From the NCBI RefSeq assembly GCF_005503535.1, contig NZ_SCNN01000003.1, forward strand, positions 1-64,000: DNA of 64,000 bases. The letters are read 5' to 3'. The DNA comes from Mesorhizobium comanense (GTDB lineage Bacteria; Pseudomonadota; Alphaproteobacteria; Rhizobiales; Rhizobiaceae). This document shows, piece by piece, positions 16,456 to 25,307 of this stretch (position 1 is the first letter of the stretch; the number at the start of each line of letters is the position of its first letter). The translations under genes and the position numbers were made by a program. Below the pieces are notes generated by a model that ran no database searches, was not told the origin of the DNA, and was given only the letters and a program-made list of their open reading frames with translations.

Positions 16456-18111
16456 CTAGATTGGCTCCTCCAACTCGTGAGTCGCGAACTCGATGTTCGC
16501 CATATTGCCAGTGCTCTTTCTTAAAAACTCCCCAATCTGTATATTTCGATTCGAGTAATACTCATGATAACCCGTAGCAATCATATTATCTATGTCATCA
16601 ATTTGAGCGCGGAGAAGATTTGTTAAATCGTTCCATTTGCAGTAATCTAACGTTTCTTTCGCCGACATCCTGTTTATCGCTGCGACATGCGCTCTTGGAA
16701 CCAAGACGGCGTTCAATAGACTCCTATAGTAATCGATGAACTGGTTTTCATCTATACCGAAGTCCATGACAGAAGGTACCTCTTGACGGGCGTATACGAA
16801 AGCCACCTCTAACTCATCGACCATAAAATCATCAATAGCCATCGCGCCAGATTTCAGTATACCCGCAGCAAGGATACAAGATACACCGGCCCAAAGAGCT
16901 TTTGCATTTCGCTTGTTCGCCGCGTATAGATCAACGTGCGCAATGTCTCGGAATAACCTTTCCTGCTCTCCAGATTTTAACGCTCGGTAGTGCGACACCA
17001 GCCTAGTATTGGATGCGACATCAAACGACCTGTCGAAGGTAGATTGCCAAAACCAATTCCCAATCTCGGACTCAGACGGTTGCATAAGACCATCCATATC
17101 AAGAGCTGTTAGCAATGCTATTGATGCCTGATAAGGAACGAACTCCTCCTTTACGGCCGCGCATCTTGATTGAAGAAACTCGATCGCATTATTCGCCGAT
17201 TGGCCGGCCTTCGCCCACGAATTGTGAACTGCTGACCGCTCAAGCGCGAGCACCGACGACTTTCGAATATCAGCGTTTTCACGAAGAGCAATGGCCTGCA
17301 AAAGAGGCATCCCATCATCACCCAGAAAGGCGCTAACCTTTGGATATTGTTCGCGTAACTCTATCCAACGATCTCTTAGATTCCAGTCTGGCCTGAAGGT
17401 CTTCGCAACCATCAGATCAAACGCGCTTAGTTTCAAACCCGTGCGATTAACTCGCTCAAAAATGCGCGCAATAGCCTCGGGCTCCAGCGAGCTTTCCAAA
17501 ATCACCGCGGGAAACTCATACTCATGAACTGCACTGAGATTTCGCGTGTAAAATTCGGTCAATCTCTTCTTGATGTCGGCGCGCAAGACCAGCGGGGAAT
17601 ACTCAACGACCTCGTCTCGCCACTCAAAAAAATCTGAAGCTGTCTTCAGCACGGAAATGGGCAGGATGTGCTCCTTGGCCTGGCTCTCAATAGTCGAGAG
17701 CCGCTTCTTTTCCCAAGTGTTTCGAGAAAAGGAAACGATCCTATCATCAAGCTCATTTCGCTCGTCGAGCGTCCAATCAACGGCGTATAATACATCGCCC
17801 TTTTCAAAGAAGGCGTGGTAGAGGGACGTAAGCCGCTGCTGGCCGTCTAAAATGGCGTAAGATGGCTCCAGAGCGACGTCTGGACCGCCCTCCAGCGAGC
17901 GAAGATGAAATATCTCTTTTCGCGCATCGAGCAGCAAAAGGCTACCTGCCGGCCATCCTGAGAATACTGTGACCAGAAGCTCCTTTACGTCCGATTCAGA
18001 CCAGTCGAAGTCGCGTTGGAAGTCCGGAATCGCGATTTCTCCGGCATTGATCGCATCCATCAAACGACGAATATGCATCATCTGCACATTTGAGCCAGAC
18101 TGACGCATCAC
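16456..18111 (-). CDS. DUF262 domain protein (ParB/GmrS-like nuclease fold)
   Basis: This 551-residue protein has a DUF262 N-terminal domain. The family motifs are IPDFQRDFDW (28-37), DGQQR in YAILDGQQRLTSL (89-93) and IFERVNRTGLKLSAFD (217-232). DUF262 has a ParB-like nucleotide-binding fold and occurs in the modification-dependent enzyme GmrSD and in other antiphage systems. The C-terminal half is helical, and the HNH-type DUF1524 (GmrD) motif is not visible, so this is not a complete GmrSD. The start overlaps the upstream gene's stop by 4 nt. Base composition is far lower in GC than the neighbours, which suggests acquisition. A defence role is inferred. Confidence 0.8.
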   Translation of the reverse strand: MMRQSGSNVQMMHIRRLMDAINAGEIAIPDFQRDFDWSESDVKELLVTVFSGWPAGSLLLLDARKEIFHLRSLEGGPDVALEPSYAILDGQQRLTSLYHAFFEKGDVLYAVDWTLDERNELDDRIVSFSRNTWEKKRLSTIESQAKEHILPISVLKTASDFFEWRDEVVEYSPLVLRADIKKRLTEFYTRNLSAVHEYEFPAVILESSLEPEAIARIFERVNRTGLKLSAFDLMVAKTFRPDWNLRDRWIELREQYPKVSAFLGDDGMPLLQAIALRENADIRKSSVLALERSAVHNSWAKAGQSANNAIEFLQSRCAAVKEEFVPYQASIALLTALDMDGLMQPSESEIGNWFWQSTFDRSFDVASNTRLVSHYRALKSGEQERLFRDIAHVDLYAANKRNAKALWAGVSCILAAGILKSGAMAIDDFMVDELEVAFVYARQEVPSVMDFGIDENQFIDYYRSLLNAVLVPRAHVAAINRMSAKETLDYCKWNDLTNLLRAQIDDIDNMIATGYHEYYSNRNIQIGEFLRKSTGNMANIEFATHELEEPI

Positions 18112-18926
18112 TGCACCTCATTCTCAAAATGAGTTCCGCTGACAAGGCAGGTATCAAACTGCTCTAAGAACCAATTGCTCGGGTATGATTGCATGTTTCC
18201 TGAAAAAATAGTGTAGAAGCTTTTTTCTTTAGGAATGTGTCCAACTGCAGTATTCAGGACCACCACGATAGTCCCGTCAATAATGCAAATCATGTACTTT
18301 GGGATCTCGTCGAGGTACTTTATCGAAACTTTTGATCCGGCCTTTAACTCATTCTTCTTTCGGGAAATGTTCCACTTTGCTTCTATGTCAGTAGCTGCCT
18401 GAGTAATGGACTTTCGTAACAATTCCACGTCTCGAGCAACGGCCAGAGAAAGCTGATTGATATAATCCTTATCAGGGTCGGGTATTAGAATTTCAATATT
18501 GACTATCTTACTCTTACCTGCTTGAGCTATTATATGCCAGTTGTCTGAGATCCAATTTTCAGGGTCAAGCATCATGAGCCGATAGCTTCCCTTCTCTGTC
18601 AACAACTCCTTCCAAGAGAGATCCGCATTTGGGCCAACATCTATGACTTGATTTGCGGAGATAGAGCTCTCGATGCCGACGAGCTTTAGCAACTCCCTCT
18701 GAAGTTGGCGGCGTAATATCAGATCGAATACAATGGAAATGATTCCAATTGAAATTACTGCGGACGCCAGGGCAGCCCCGATCGGCAACCAAAATGGATC
18801 AAAATATCGAACAGAGATATAGTTGAGAGCAAATCCTAAAAGCGTAGCAATTGTTGCTGAAACAAGCGTCTTTAAATTTGATGCTTCTCGAGCCAAATCT
18901 AAACCGTTGTGTTTAGAATTCCCCAT
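18108..18926 (-). CDS. Two-helix membrane protein with cytosolic C-terminal domain, partner of DUF262 gene
   Basis: This 272-residue protein has two transmembrane segments (about 20-37 and 46-70) separated by the short turn SVRYFDPFW. A cytosolic domain of about 190 residues follows. That domain has alternating strands and helices, with YRLMMLDPENWISDN, NIEILIPDPDKDYI and KYMICIIDGTIVVVLNTA. The last stretch faintly resembles the second half of phospholipase D-like folds without its HKD residues. The ATG at 18926 has GGGG just upstream and removes five residues of the longer frame. It is the first gene of a two-gene operon with the DUF262 protein, and is A+T-rich. Function unknown. Confidence 0.7.
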   Translation of the reverse strand: MGNSKHNGLDLAREASNLKTLVSATIATLLGFALNYISVRYFDPFWLPIGAALASAVISIGIISIVFDLILRRQLQRELLKLVGIESSISANQVIDVGPNADLSWKELLTEKGSYRLMMLDPENWISDNWHIIAQAGKSKIVNIEILIPDPDKDYINQLSLAVARDVELLRKSITQAATDIEAKWNISRKKNELKAGSKVSIKYLDEIPKYMICIIDGTIVVVLNTAVGHIPKEKSFYTIFSGNMQSYPSNWFLEQFDTCLVSGTHFENEVQ

Positions 18927-19031
18927 TGTCCCCGCCCACAAAACCAGTGACCCACGTCACCATGAACACAGTGTAATCATGTGTTGACTGTGACCTCAAT
19001 GGCTAAGCTGTAGATCTGGTCGAGCGCCCCC

Positions 19032-20837
19032 TCAATCCCCCATCTTCAGCGCCTGGATAAACGCCTCCTGCGGGATATCCACCTTGCCGAACTGCCGCAT
19101 CCGCTTCTTGCCTTCTTTCTGCTTGTCCAGCAGCTTGCGCTTGCGCGAGACGTCGCCGCCGTAGCACTTGGCCGTCACGTCCTTGCGGAGCGCCGAGATG
19201 GTTTCGCGGGCGATCACCTTGCCGCCGATGGCGGCCTGGATCGGGATCTTGAAGAGGTGGTGCGGGATCAGTTCCTTGAGCTTCTCGCACATCTGGCGGC
19301 CGCGCTTTTCCGCCGCCGTGCGGTGGACCAGCATGGAGAGCGCATCGACCGGCTCTTCATTGACCAGGATCGACATCTTCACCAGATCGCCCTCGCGGTA
19401 GTCGGTGAGGTGATAGTCGAAGGAGGCGTAGCCCTTGGAGATCGACTTCAGCCGGTCATAGAAGTCGAAGACGACTTCGTTGAGCGGCAGATCGTAGGTC
19501 AGCATGGCGCGTTTGCCGACATAGGAGAGGTCGGCCTGGATGCCGCGCCGGTCCTGGCAGAGCTTCAGGATGCCGCCGAGATAGTCGTCGGGCGTCAGGA
19601 TCGTGGCGCGGATCCATGGCTCCTCGATGGCTGATATCTTCACCACGTCGGGCATGTCGGCCGGGTTGTGCAGTTCCTTCACCGAGCCGTCATTGAGCAG
19701 CAGCCGGTAGACGACGGAAGGTGCTGTGGCGATCAGGTCGAGGTTGAATTCGCGCTCCAGCCGCTCCTGGATGATTTCCAGATGCAGCAGGCCGAGGAAG
19801 CCGCAGCGATAGCCGAAGCCGAGCGCGGCGGATGTTTCCATCTCATAAGAGAAAGAAGCGTCGTTGAGGCGCAGCTTGCCGACGGCGGCGCGCAGATCCT
19901 CGAAATCGGCGGCATCGACCGGGAACAGGCCGCAGAACACGACAGGCTGCGCCGGCTTGAAGCCGGGCAGCGCCGTTTGCGTCGGGCGCTTGTCCTCGGT
20001 GATGGTGTCGCCGACGCGGGTGTCGGCCACTTCCTTGATCGAGCCGGTGAAGAAGCCGAACTCGCCGGGGCCGAGCTCGTCGACATTGATACGGGCAGGC
20101 GTGAACACGCCGGTGCGCTCGACCAGGTACTTGGCGCCGGTGCCCATCATGCGGATGGTCTGGCCCTTCTTCAGCACGCCGTCGATGATGCGCACCAGCA
20201 CGATGACGCCGAGATAGGCATCGTACCAGCTGTCGACCAGCATCGCCTTCAGGGGCGCGGTCGCGTCGCCCTCGCGCGGCGGCGGCAGCTGGTTGACGAT
20301 GGCCTCCAGCACGTCGGGAATGCCAAGGCCCGTCTTGGCCGAGATCAGCACGGCGTTGGAAGCGTCGATGCCGATCACCTCCTCGACCTGCTCGCGGATG
20401 CGCTCGGGCTCGGCGGCCGGCAGGTCGACCTTGTTCAGCACCACGACGATCTCGTGGTTGTTGTCGATGGCCTGGTAGACATTGGCCAGCGTCTGCGCCT
20501 CGACGCCTTGCGAGGCGTCGACCACCAGCAGCGAGCCCTCGCAGGCGGCGAGCGAACGCGAGACCTCGTAGCCGAAGTCGACATGTCCGGGCGTGTCGAT
20601 CAGGTTGAGGATATAGTCCTCGCCATTGTTGGCGCGGTACTTCAGCCGCACCGTCTGCGCCTTGATGGTGATGCCGCGCTCGCGCTCGATGTCCATCGAG
20701 TCCAGCACCTGCTCCTTCATGTCGCGCGCCTCGAGCCCGCCGGTCAGCTGGATCAGGCGGTCGGCGAGCGTGGATTTGCCATGGTCGATATGGGCGACGA
20801 TGGAAAAATTGCGGATGTGGTCGAGCGGCGTGGTCAT
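19032..20837 (-). CDS. lepA: Elongation factor 4 (LepA), ribosomal GTPase
   Basis: This 601-residue translational GTPase acts on stalled or mistranslocated ribosomes. The G domain begins [20 protein letters not shown] (G1, AHIDHGKST). G3 is DTPGHVDF and G4 is NKVDLP. The C-terminal LepA-specific domain ends [20 protein letters not shown]. The ATG at 20837 gives the usual length of about 600 residues. The frame stays open 23 codons further upstream, but these are unlike any LepA N-terminus. Confidence 0.96.
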   Translation of the reverse strand: MTTPLDHIRNFSIVAHIDHGKSTLADRLIQLTGGLEARDMKEQVLDSMDIERERGITIKAQTVRLKYRANNGEDYILNLIDTPGHVDFGYEVSRSLAACEGSLLVVDASQGVEAQTLANVYQAIDNNHEIVVVLNKVDLPAAEPERIREQVEEVIGIDASNAVLISAKTGLGIPDVLEAIVNQLPPPREGDATAPLKAMLVDSWYDAYLGVIVLVRIIDGVLKKGQTIRMMGTGAKYLVERTGVFTPARINVDELGPGEFGFFTGSIKEVADTRVGDTITEDKRPTQTALPGFKPAQPVVFCGLFPVDAADFEDLRAAVGKLRLNDASFSYEMETSAALGFGYRCGFLGLLHLEIIQERLEREFNLDLIATAPSVVYRLLLNDGSVKELHNPADMPDVVKISAIEEPWIRATILTPDDYLGGILKLCQDRRGIQADLSYVGKRAMLTYDLPLNEVVFDFYDRLKSISKGYASFDYHLTDYREGDLVKMSILVNEEPVDALSMLVHRTAAEKRGRQMCEKLKELIPHHLFKIPIQAAIGGKVIARETISALRKDVTAKCYGGDVSRKRKLLDKQKEGKKRMRQFGKVDIPQEAFIQALKMGD

Positions 20838-21045
20838 GTCGCGCGCTTTAGCAGGGGCGGCCTGTTGCGGCAAGGCTTGGCGCCCAAGGGCCGCCTTGGC
20901 GATCACAAAGCGGTGAGAAGGGGCGAAAAGCCCGAAATACCGCGCCAGGGCGCAAGAATGCTTAAACTTTGAGCAATCACGTTAGACCTTGGTTTGCCGG
21001 CTGCGTGCTATCTGCGCAGTCGCTAATGTTTCCTGGGGGTAAAAA

Positions 21046-22104
21046 ATGCTGAGAGTTGCACGCGGGTTTGCCCGTTCGCGCAGCGGCTCGATGATGCCGC
21101 TGTTCTTCCTGAGCCTGGTTCCGCTGATCACGGTGGTCGGCTTCTCGGTCGATTATACCAATGCGGTCGAGACGCGCTCCAACATGCAGGAGGCGCTGGA
21201 CGCCGCCACGCTGGCGATCACCACGCTGCCGACCACGACGACGACGGTCGCGCGCCAGCAGGCGCTGCAGGACAATTTCGTCGCCAACAACGGCCAGGGC
21301 ACCGCGACGCTGGTGAGCTTCTCCATCGCCGCCGACGGCACCTCCACCGCGCAGACCTCGGCGAGCTTCGCCATGCCGACCAATTTCATGCAGATCGCCC
21401 GCGTCAGCACCGTGCCGGTCGCCGTCAATTCGGGCGTCACCAAGGCGCCGGCCCTGGTGCAGGCCACCTTCAAGATCGACCAGGCCTCGGGCTGGTGGAA
21501 CAAGACCATCTATCTCTACGGCACGCCGTTCACCACCTCCACGCCGCAGAAGCTGATGGAGATCGACTATGTCTATAACGGCTACGGCGATCCCAAGGGC
21601 TATGGCACCACCACAGCCTACACGGTCAGCGGCACCAGGCTGACGCAGGTGCAGCAGCAGGTGTGCTCGACCAGCACGGTGAGCAGCTTCGCCAACGCGC
21701 CGGCCGGATCGATCCAGCAGACCAGCGGCAACAGGAAATACCTGACCACCTGCGTCACCACGCCCGCCAACGGCACCGGCGCCGTCATCGACGTCAGCCA
21801 GATGGGCGGCCTGGCGCTGGAGATGGACGTTCCCTCGGGTTCGCCAACCGTCCTGAGGACCGACAATACGGCGACGTCGGACCGGCTATACTACGGACAA
21901 TCCGTCTCGAGCGCCACCGAAGTCCCTGCCAACCAGCTCGTCGACATCTTCTCCATCGTGCCTTGCGGCCAGACCAGCTGGCAGGCCTGGGAAGACGGCG
22001 GCTCGCCCACCCCCGGCACCGCCGCCAACGCCGACTTCTCCTATTACGTCAGCGGCAAATGCGACTTCGACCAGCGTCCCTCGCTGACGGCGCTGACGCA
22101 GTGA
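21046..22104 (+). CDS. TadE/TadG-like protein with N-terminal pseudopilin-type anchor
   Basis: This 352-residue protein begins MLRVARGFARSRSGSMMPLF, then a hydrophobic helix (FLSLVPLITVVGFSVDYTNA) and TRSNMQEALDAATLAI. This is the classic start of TadE/TadG-like pilus proteins. The remaining part is Thr/Ser-rich, beta-rich and extracytoplasmic, with four scattered cysteines. TadG proteins act in Flp pilus assembly, but no cpa/tad gene lies nearby, so this is an isolated copy. It has its own promoter region (20908-21045), with GGGGG before the ATG. Confidence 0.7.
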   Translation: MLRVARGFARSRSGSMMPLFFLSLVPLITVVGFSVDYTNAVETRSNMQEALDAATLAITTLPTTTTTVARQQALQDNFVANNGQGTATLVSFSIAADGTSTAQTSASFAMPTNFMQIARVSTVPVAVNSGVTKAPALVQATFKIDQASGWWNKTIYLYGTPFTTSTPQKLMEIDYVYNGYGDPKGYGTTTAYTVSGTRLTQVQQQVCSTSTVSSFANAPAGSIQQTSGNRKYLTTCVTTPANGTGAVIDVSQMGGLALEMDVPSGSPTVLRTDNTATSDRLYYGQSVSSATEVPANQLVDIFSIVPCGQTSWQAWEDGGSPTPGTAANADFSYYVSGKCDFDQRPSLTALTQ

Positions 22105-22110
22105 AACAGC

Positions 22111-22325
22111 CGATCTCCCCCCTTGTGGGGGAGATGGCCGGCAGGCCAGAGGGGGGCGCTGTCCCGCCGGCTTTGCCGAAGTTCACCACAACAGCCCCTC
22201 ATTGCTGGCTTGTTTTTCGCCGCCATCAAGGACGATGCGTGTCGAGAAGCATCTAGGAAGGCGCTTTATGGCGCCCCCCTCTGTCCTGCCGGACATCTCC
22301 CCCACTTGGGGGGAGATCGGACGTC
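22111..22325. repeat. Intergenic palindromic repeat, family C (inverted pair)
   Basis: The left unit is CTCCCCCCTTGTGGGGGAGA plus TGGCCGGCAGGCCAGAGGGG. The right unit is CCCCCCTCTGTCCTGCCGGA plus CATCTCCCCCACTTGGGGGG, then AGATCGGACGTCA and a CGCCAATCTCC tail. Right-unit details match the copy at 62.1 kb. The 364-base gap 22105-22468 holds no confident gene. Confidence 0.75.
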
Positions 22326-22468
22326 AAGGCGACCTTCGCCAATCTCCGGCGTAGCAAGACGACCAGCCTCCAATCACAAACCGGTGAGCGCTGTAACGAA
22401 GCCCGTCGCGGCGGCGAAGTGGGGACATGACCGGCGCATCGCTGCGCCGTCCCTCACGGAGCAAGCCG

Positions 22469-23167
22469 ATGCCGAGAGCCAGCAGATTCATCGCATTGTC
22501 GAGCCTGGGTGCCCTTGCGCTCGCCGCATCGCTCGGTGCGGCAGCCGCCCGGCCGCTTACCGTGGTCGAGCTGTTCACCAGCCAGGGCTGCTCGTCCTGC
22601 CCGCCGGCCAATGCCAATCTGATCAAGGTCAAGGACCAGCCCGGCGTGCTGGCGCTGTCCTTCAACGTCACCTACTGGGATTATCTCGGCTGGAAGGACA
22701 CGTTCGGAAAGCCCGAATTCACCCAGCGCCAGGTCAGCTACGAGCCGCCGCTCGGCCATGACGGGCCGTTCACGCCGCAGGTGGTGGTCAATGGCCATGC
22801 CGATGTGGTCGGCGCCGCGCCTGGCGAGATCGAGCACCTGATCGCGGCGACGGCCAAGGCTACTGGCCCGTCGCTGTCGCTCGACGTGGGCAAGGTTTCG
22901 GTCGGCGCCGGCAGCGCGCCCGGCGGCAAGGCCGATGTCTGGCTGGTCCGCTATGCCAGGGGCGTCGTCCAGGTGCCGGTGGCGCGTGGCGAAAACACCG
23001 GCCGCACCTTGCCGCACGCCAATGTCGTGCATGCGCTGCAAAGGCTCGGCAGCTGGAACGGCGACGCCGCGGTCTACGCCTTGCCCGCCGCGTCCGGCGG
23101 CCTCAGCACCGCCATCCTCGTCCAGTCACCGGGCGGCGGCCCGATCCTCGCCGCGGCGACCGACTGA
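22469..23167 (+). CDS. DUF1223 secreted thioredoxin-like protein
   Basis: This 232-residue protein has a signal peptide (MPRASRFIALSSLGALALAA to AAA) and a DUF1223 domain beginning PLTVVELFTSQGCSSCPPAN. The CSSC pair sits where thioredoxin-fold enzymes carry CxxC. FTPQVVVNG is a conserved family stretch. The redox role is inferred from the fold. GGAG before the ATG at 22469 supports this start, though an in-frame ATG at 22427 with GGGG is possible. Confidence 0.8.
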   Translation: MPRASRFIALSSLGALALAASLGAAAARPLTVVELFTSQGCSSCPPANANLIKVKDQPGVLALSFNVTYWDYLGWKDTFGKPEFTQRQVSYEPPLGHDGPFTPQVVVNGHADVVGAAPGEIEHLIAATAKATGPSLSLDVGKVSVGAGSAPGGKADVWLVRYARGVVQVPVARGENTGRTLPHANVVHALQRLGSWNGDAAVYALPAASGGLSTAILVQSPGGGPILAAATD

Positions 23168-23250
23168 TTTTTCTCTCTTCGCGCGGGGTCGCATGCAGCG
23201 GCAACGCATCACCCGGCCCGCTACCGCGCGCCAAACCCAAGGAGACTCTC

Positions 23251-23508
23251 ATGACCAGATATCTGACCCTGCCGGCGCTCGCCTTCGGGCTTTCGGCCGC
23301 CATATTCGTCGCCGGCGCCCGCGCCGACGACACGGCCAATGCCATGAAGCCCGCCAACGCGATGGCGACCGACGCCATGAAGCCCGCGACGGATGCGATG
23401 AAGCCGGCGGATGCCATGAAGCCCGCGACCGACGCCATGAAGCCGGCGGATCCGATGGCCACCAATGCCATGAAGCCGGCAACGGACGCGATGAAACCGG
23501 CCAATTAG
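23251..23508 (+). CDS. Secreted DAMKPA-repeat protein (MXKDX-repeat type)
   Basis: This 85-residue protein has a signal peptide (MTRYLTLPALAFGLSAAIFV to ARA). The rest is almost entirely a tandem repeat of A-M-K-P-A with D, N or T spacers (DAMKPATDAMKPADAMKP and so on), eight AMKP units in all. It resembles the small 'pentapeptide MXKDX repeat' family of secreted proteins. These are periplasmic Met/Lys-rich proteins of unproven function, sometimes beside redox genes. AAGGAGA precedes the ATG. A periplasmic MsrA gene and a CxxC protein flank it. Confidence 0.75.
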   Translation: MTRYLTLPALAFGLSAAIFVAGARADDTANAMKPANAMATDAMKPATDAMKPADAMKPATDAMKPADPMATNAMKPATDAMKPAN

Positions 23509-23548
23509 GTCTTCTGCGCCCAGCCCGTCCGCAATGGCCGCCCTCGGC

Positions 23549-23718
23549 GCTGCCCCTCACCTGCCTGCCGGCATCCTCTCCCCGTATGGTGACGGGGAGA
23601 GGGGTGCTCTCGCCGCTGGTTTCGCCAATCCTCGGCGTTGCAGGAAGAGCGCCGGCGTTGCAGCCAGCCCCTCTCGCCCCGGGGAGAGATGTCCGGCAGG
23701 ACAGTGAGGGGCAGCGCC
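23549..23718. repeat. Intergenic palindromic repeat, family C variant
   Basis: The left unit is CTGCCCCTCACCTGCCTGCC plus GGCATCCTCTCCCCGTATGG and the arm GGGGAGAGG. The right unit contains CTCTCGCCCCGGGGAGAGAT plus GTCCGGCAGGACAGTGAGGG. It resembles the block at 6.9-7.1 kb more than the others. Confidence 0.65.
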
Positions 23719-23900
23719 AACGGGAAGATTTCTGCCGGAGATGGAGAGCGATGCCTTCGCAAGAAAACCATGCTCAATGCCAAAACCTGGCCACGCGAAT
23801 GTGAGGCGGCGGCGCAACTCCCGCGTCGCGCCGCCGTAACTGATCCAATAGACTGACCCCCGATTGCTGATCAAAGGGGCAAGCCACGAGGAGTGCAACC

Positions 23901-24632
23901 ATGACCGATACCAGCATTGCCAGGCGTTCGACCGGCTTCATCAGGGGCGCGCTCGCCGCATTGGCCCTTGCCGCCGCCGGCGCCGCCTTCTGGATGACGC
24001 CGGCCGTTTCGGCCGAGGACGCGGTAAAGATCCCGCCGCCGGCGGTGGACGAAAAGGCGGCCGGCGGCAGCGAGAAGGCGATTTTCGCCGGCGGCTGCTT
24101 CTGGGGCGTGCAGGGCGTGTTCCAGCACGTCAAGGGCGTCACCAGGGCCGTTTCCGGCTATACCGGCGGCGCCAAGGACGATGCCGTCTACGAGACCGTC
24201 GGCACCGGCCGCACCGGCCACGCCGAATCCGTCGAGATCACCTATGATCCGTCGAAAGTGACCTACGGCCAGCTGCTGCAGGTGTATTTCTCGGTCGCCC
24301 ACAATCCGACCCAGCTGAACTATCAGGGGCCGGACTCCGGCACCCAGTACCGTTCGACGGTCTTCGCCGAGAACGACGCCCAGAAGAAGATCGCGCAGGA
24401 CTACATCGCCCAGCTCGACAAGGCCAAGCTGTTCGGCGCGCCGATCGTCACCACGATCGAGACCGGCAAGACCTTCTACCCGGCCGAGAACTATCATCAG
24501 GACTTCCTGACGCTGAACCCGACCTATCCCTACATCGTCTACAACGACCTGCCCAAGGTGGCGAACCTGAAGCAGCTGTTCCCGGCGCTGTACAGCGACA
24601 AGCCGGTGCTGGTACTGTCGGCGAGCAACTGA
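23901..24632 (+). CDS. msrA: Peptide-methionine (S)-S-oxide reductase, exported form
   Basis: This 243-residue MsrA repairs oxidised methionine. The catalytic motif GGCFWGVQGVFQHVKGV carries the active Cys. GRTGHAESVEITYDPSKV, LNYQGPDSGTQYRS and ENYHQDFL complete the family pattern. An N-terminal hydrophobic segment (GALAALALAAAGAAFWMTPA to VSA) indicates export or membrane anchoring, so it acts in the periplasm. GAGGAG precedes the ATG. The Met-rich repeat protein just upstream could be a substrate, though that is only a guess. Confidence 0.93.
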   Translation: MTDTSIARRSTGFIRGALAALALAAAGAAFWMTPAVSAEDAVKIPPPAVDEKAAGGSEKAIFAGGCFWGVQGVFQHVKGVTRAVSGYTGGAKDDAVYETVGTGRTGHAESVEITYDPSKVTYGQLLQVYFSVAHNPTQLNYQGPDSGTQYRSTVFAENDAQKKIAQDYIAQLDKAKLFGAPIVTTIETGKTFYPAENYHQDFLTLNPTYPYIVYNDLPKVANLKQLFPALYSDKPVLVLSASN

Positions 24633-24640
24633 TCAAGGGT

Positions 24641-24792
24641 TATCTCCCCCCTCAAGGGGGAGATGTCGCCAAAGGCGACAGAGGGGGTCGGTTCGACCGG
24701 ACGCGATCCCCTTCAGCGGATGAAGGTCGGCGCTCCACGCGCGGCGACCCCTCTGGCCTGCCGGCCATCTCCCCCTCGAGGGGCGAGATCGC
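24641..24792. repeat. Intergenic palindromic repeat, family C (inverted pair)
   Basis: The left unit is ATCTCCCCCCTCAAGGGGGA plus GATGTCGCCAAAGGCGACAG and AGGGGG. The right unit is CGACCCCTCTGGCCTGCCGG plus CCATCTCCCCCTCGAGGGG. It separates the convergent msrA and DUF4242 genes, and the hairpins could serve as a bidirectional terminator. Confidence 0.7.
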
Positions 24793-24802
24793 AGCACCGA
24801 TG

Positions 24803-25075
24803 TCACTTGTAGAAATACGGGTCGAGGACGCGCACCTCGGTGATCTTGTCGACCGGCAGCGAATTCTTTTGCGCCGTGCTGCGGATCGCCTCGGGCGAGG
24901 GCGCGTCATAGATGCAGAAAGTCTGCTTCTTGTCGGGCGACACGAAGGACTGCACCCAGGTGACGCCTTTTTCGGCATTGCGCATGATGACGCCGCCGAG
25001 CGCGTCGGCGCCGGCATCGTTCATGGGAATGTGGAGGCCGTCCGGAAAAGTGCGTTCGACGAGATAACGGGGCAT
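24803..25075 (-). CDS. DUF4242 family protein
   Basis: This 90-residue cytosolic protein begins MPRYLVERTFPDG, with VTWVQSFVSPDKKQTFCIYD and APSPEAIRSTAQKNSLPVDK, the pattern of DUF4242 (a small ferredoxin-like, nickel-binding-annotated fold). AGGA is well spaced before the ATG at 25075. It is divergent from a large LuxR-type regulator. The shared gap carries a direct repeat, so it is a likely target of that regulator. Biochemical function unknown. Confidence 0.8.
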   Translation of the reverse strand: MPRYLVERTFPDGLHIPMNDAGADALGGVIMRNAEKGVTWVQSFVSPDKKQTFCIYDAPSPEAIRSTAQKNSLPVDKITEVRVLDPYFYK

Positions 25076-25164
25076 GGAGGATTTCCTTCTTTGCGTTGCG
25101 TCACGCTCTGTGCGAGCGCCGCCGCAATGGAAACCACGCCGGCCGGGACGCCGCATCGGAACCA

Positions 25165-25197
25165 TTCCCCATATTTCCCGGCTTGTTTCCCCATATT
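25165..25197. promoter_or_regulatory. Phased direct repeat, likely operator between DUF4242 and LAL regulator
   Basis: TTCCCCATATT occurs at 25165-25175 and again at 25187-25197, exactly 22 bp apart (two helical turns). Both copies lie in the 232-base gap between divergent genes. MalT-type and other LuxR/LAL activators often bind direct repeats on one face of the helix. The assignment is inference. Confidence 0.5.
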
Positions 25198-25307
25198 GGC
25201 GCCGGAGCCACACTGCGGATACCGAAGCCGCCTAGGCTGACAGATGAACCGGGGGCTGGGCGGGTGGCGCACCGGATCATATCGGCCGGACAGTTCGGGC
25301 GGATGGG

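Noticed and set aside
16456..18926. Complete GmrSD or toxin-antitoxin system
   Set aside because: DUF262 motifs are present, but the GmrD HNH motif is not seen and neither gene resembles a known toxin or antitoxin.
19668..20972. 434-codon open frame on the plus strand
   Set aside because: Antisense to lepA, and composition is that of a shadow frame.
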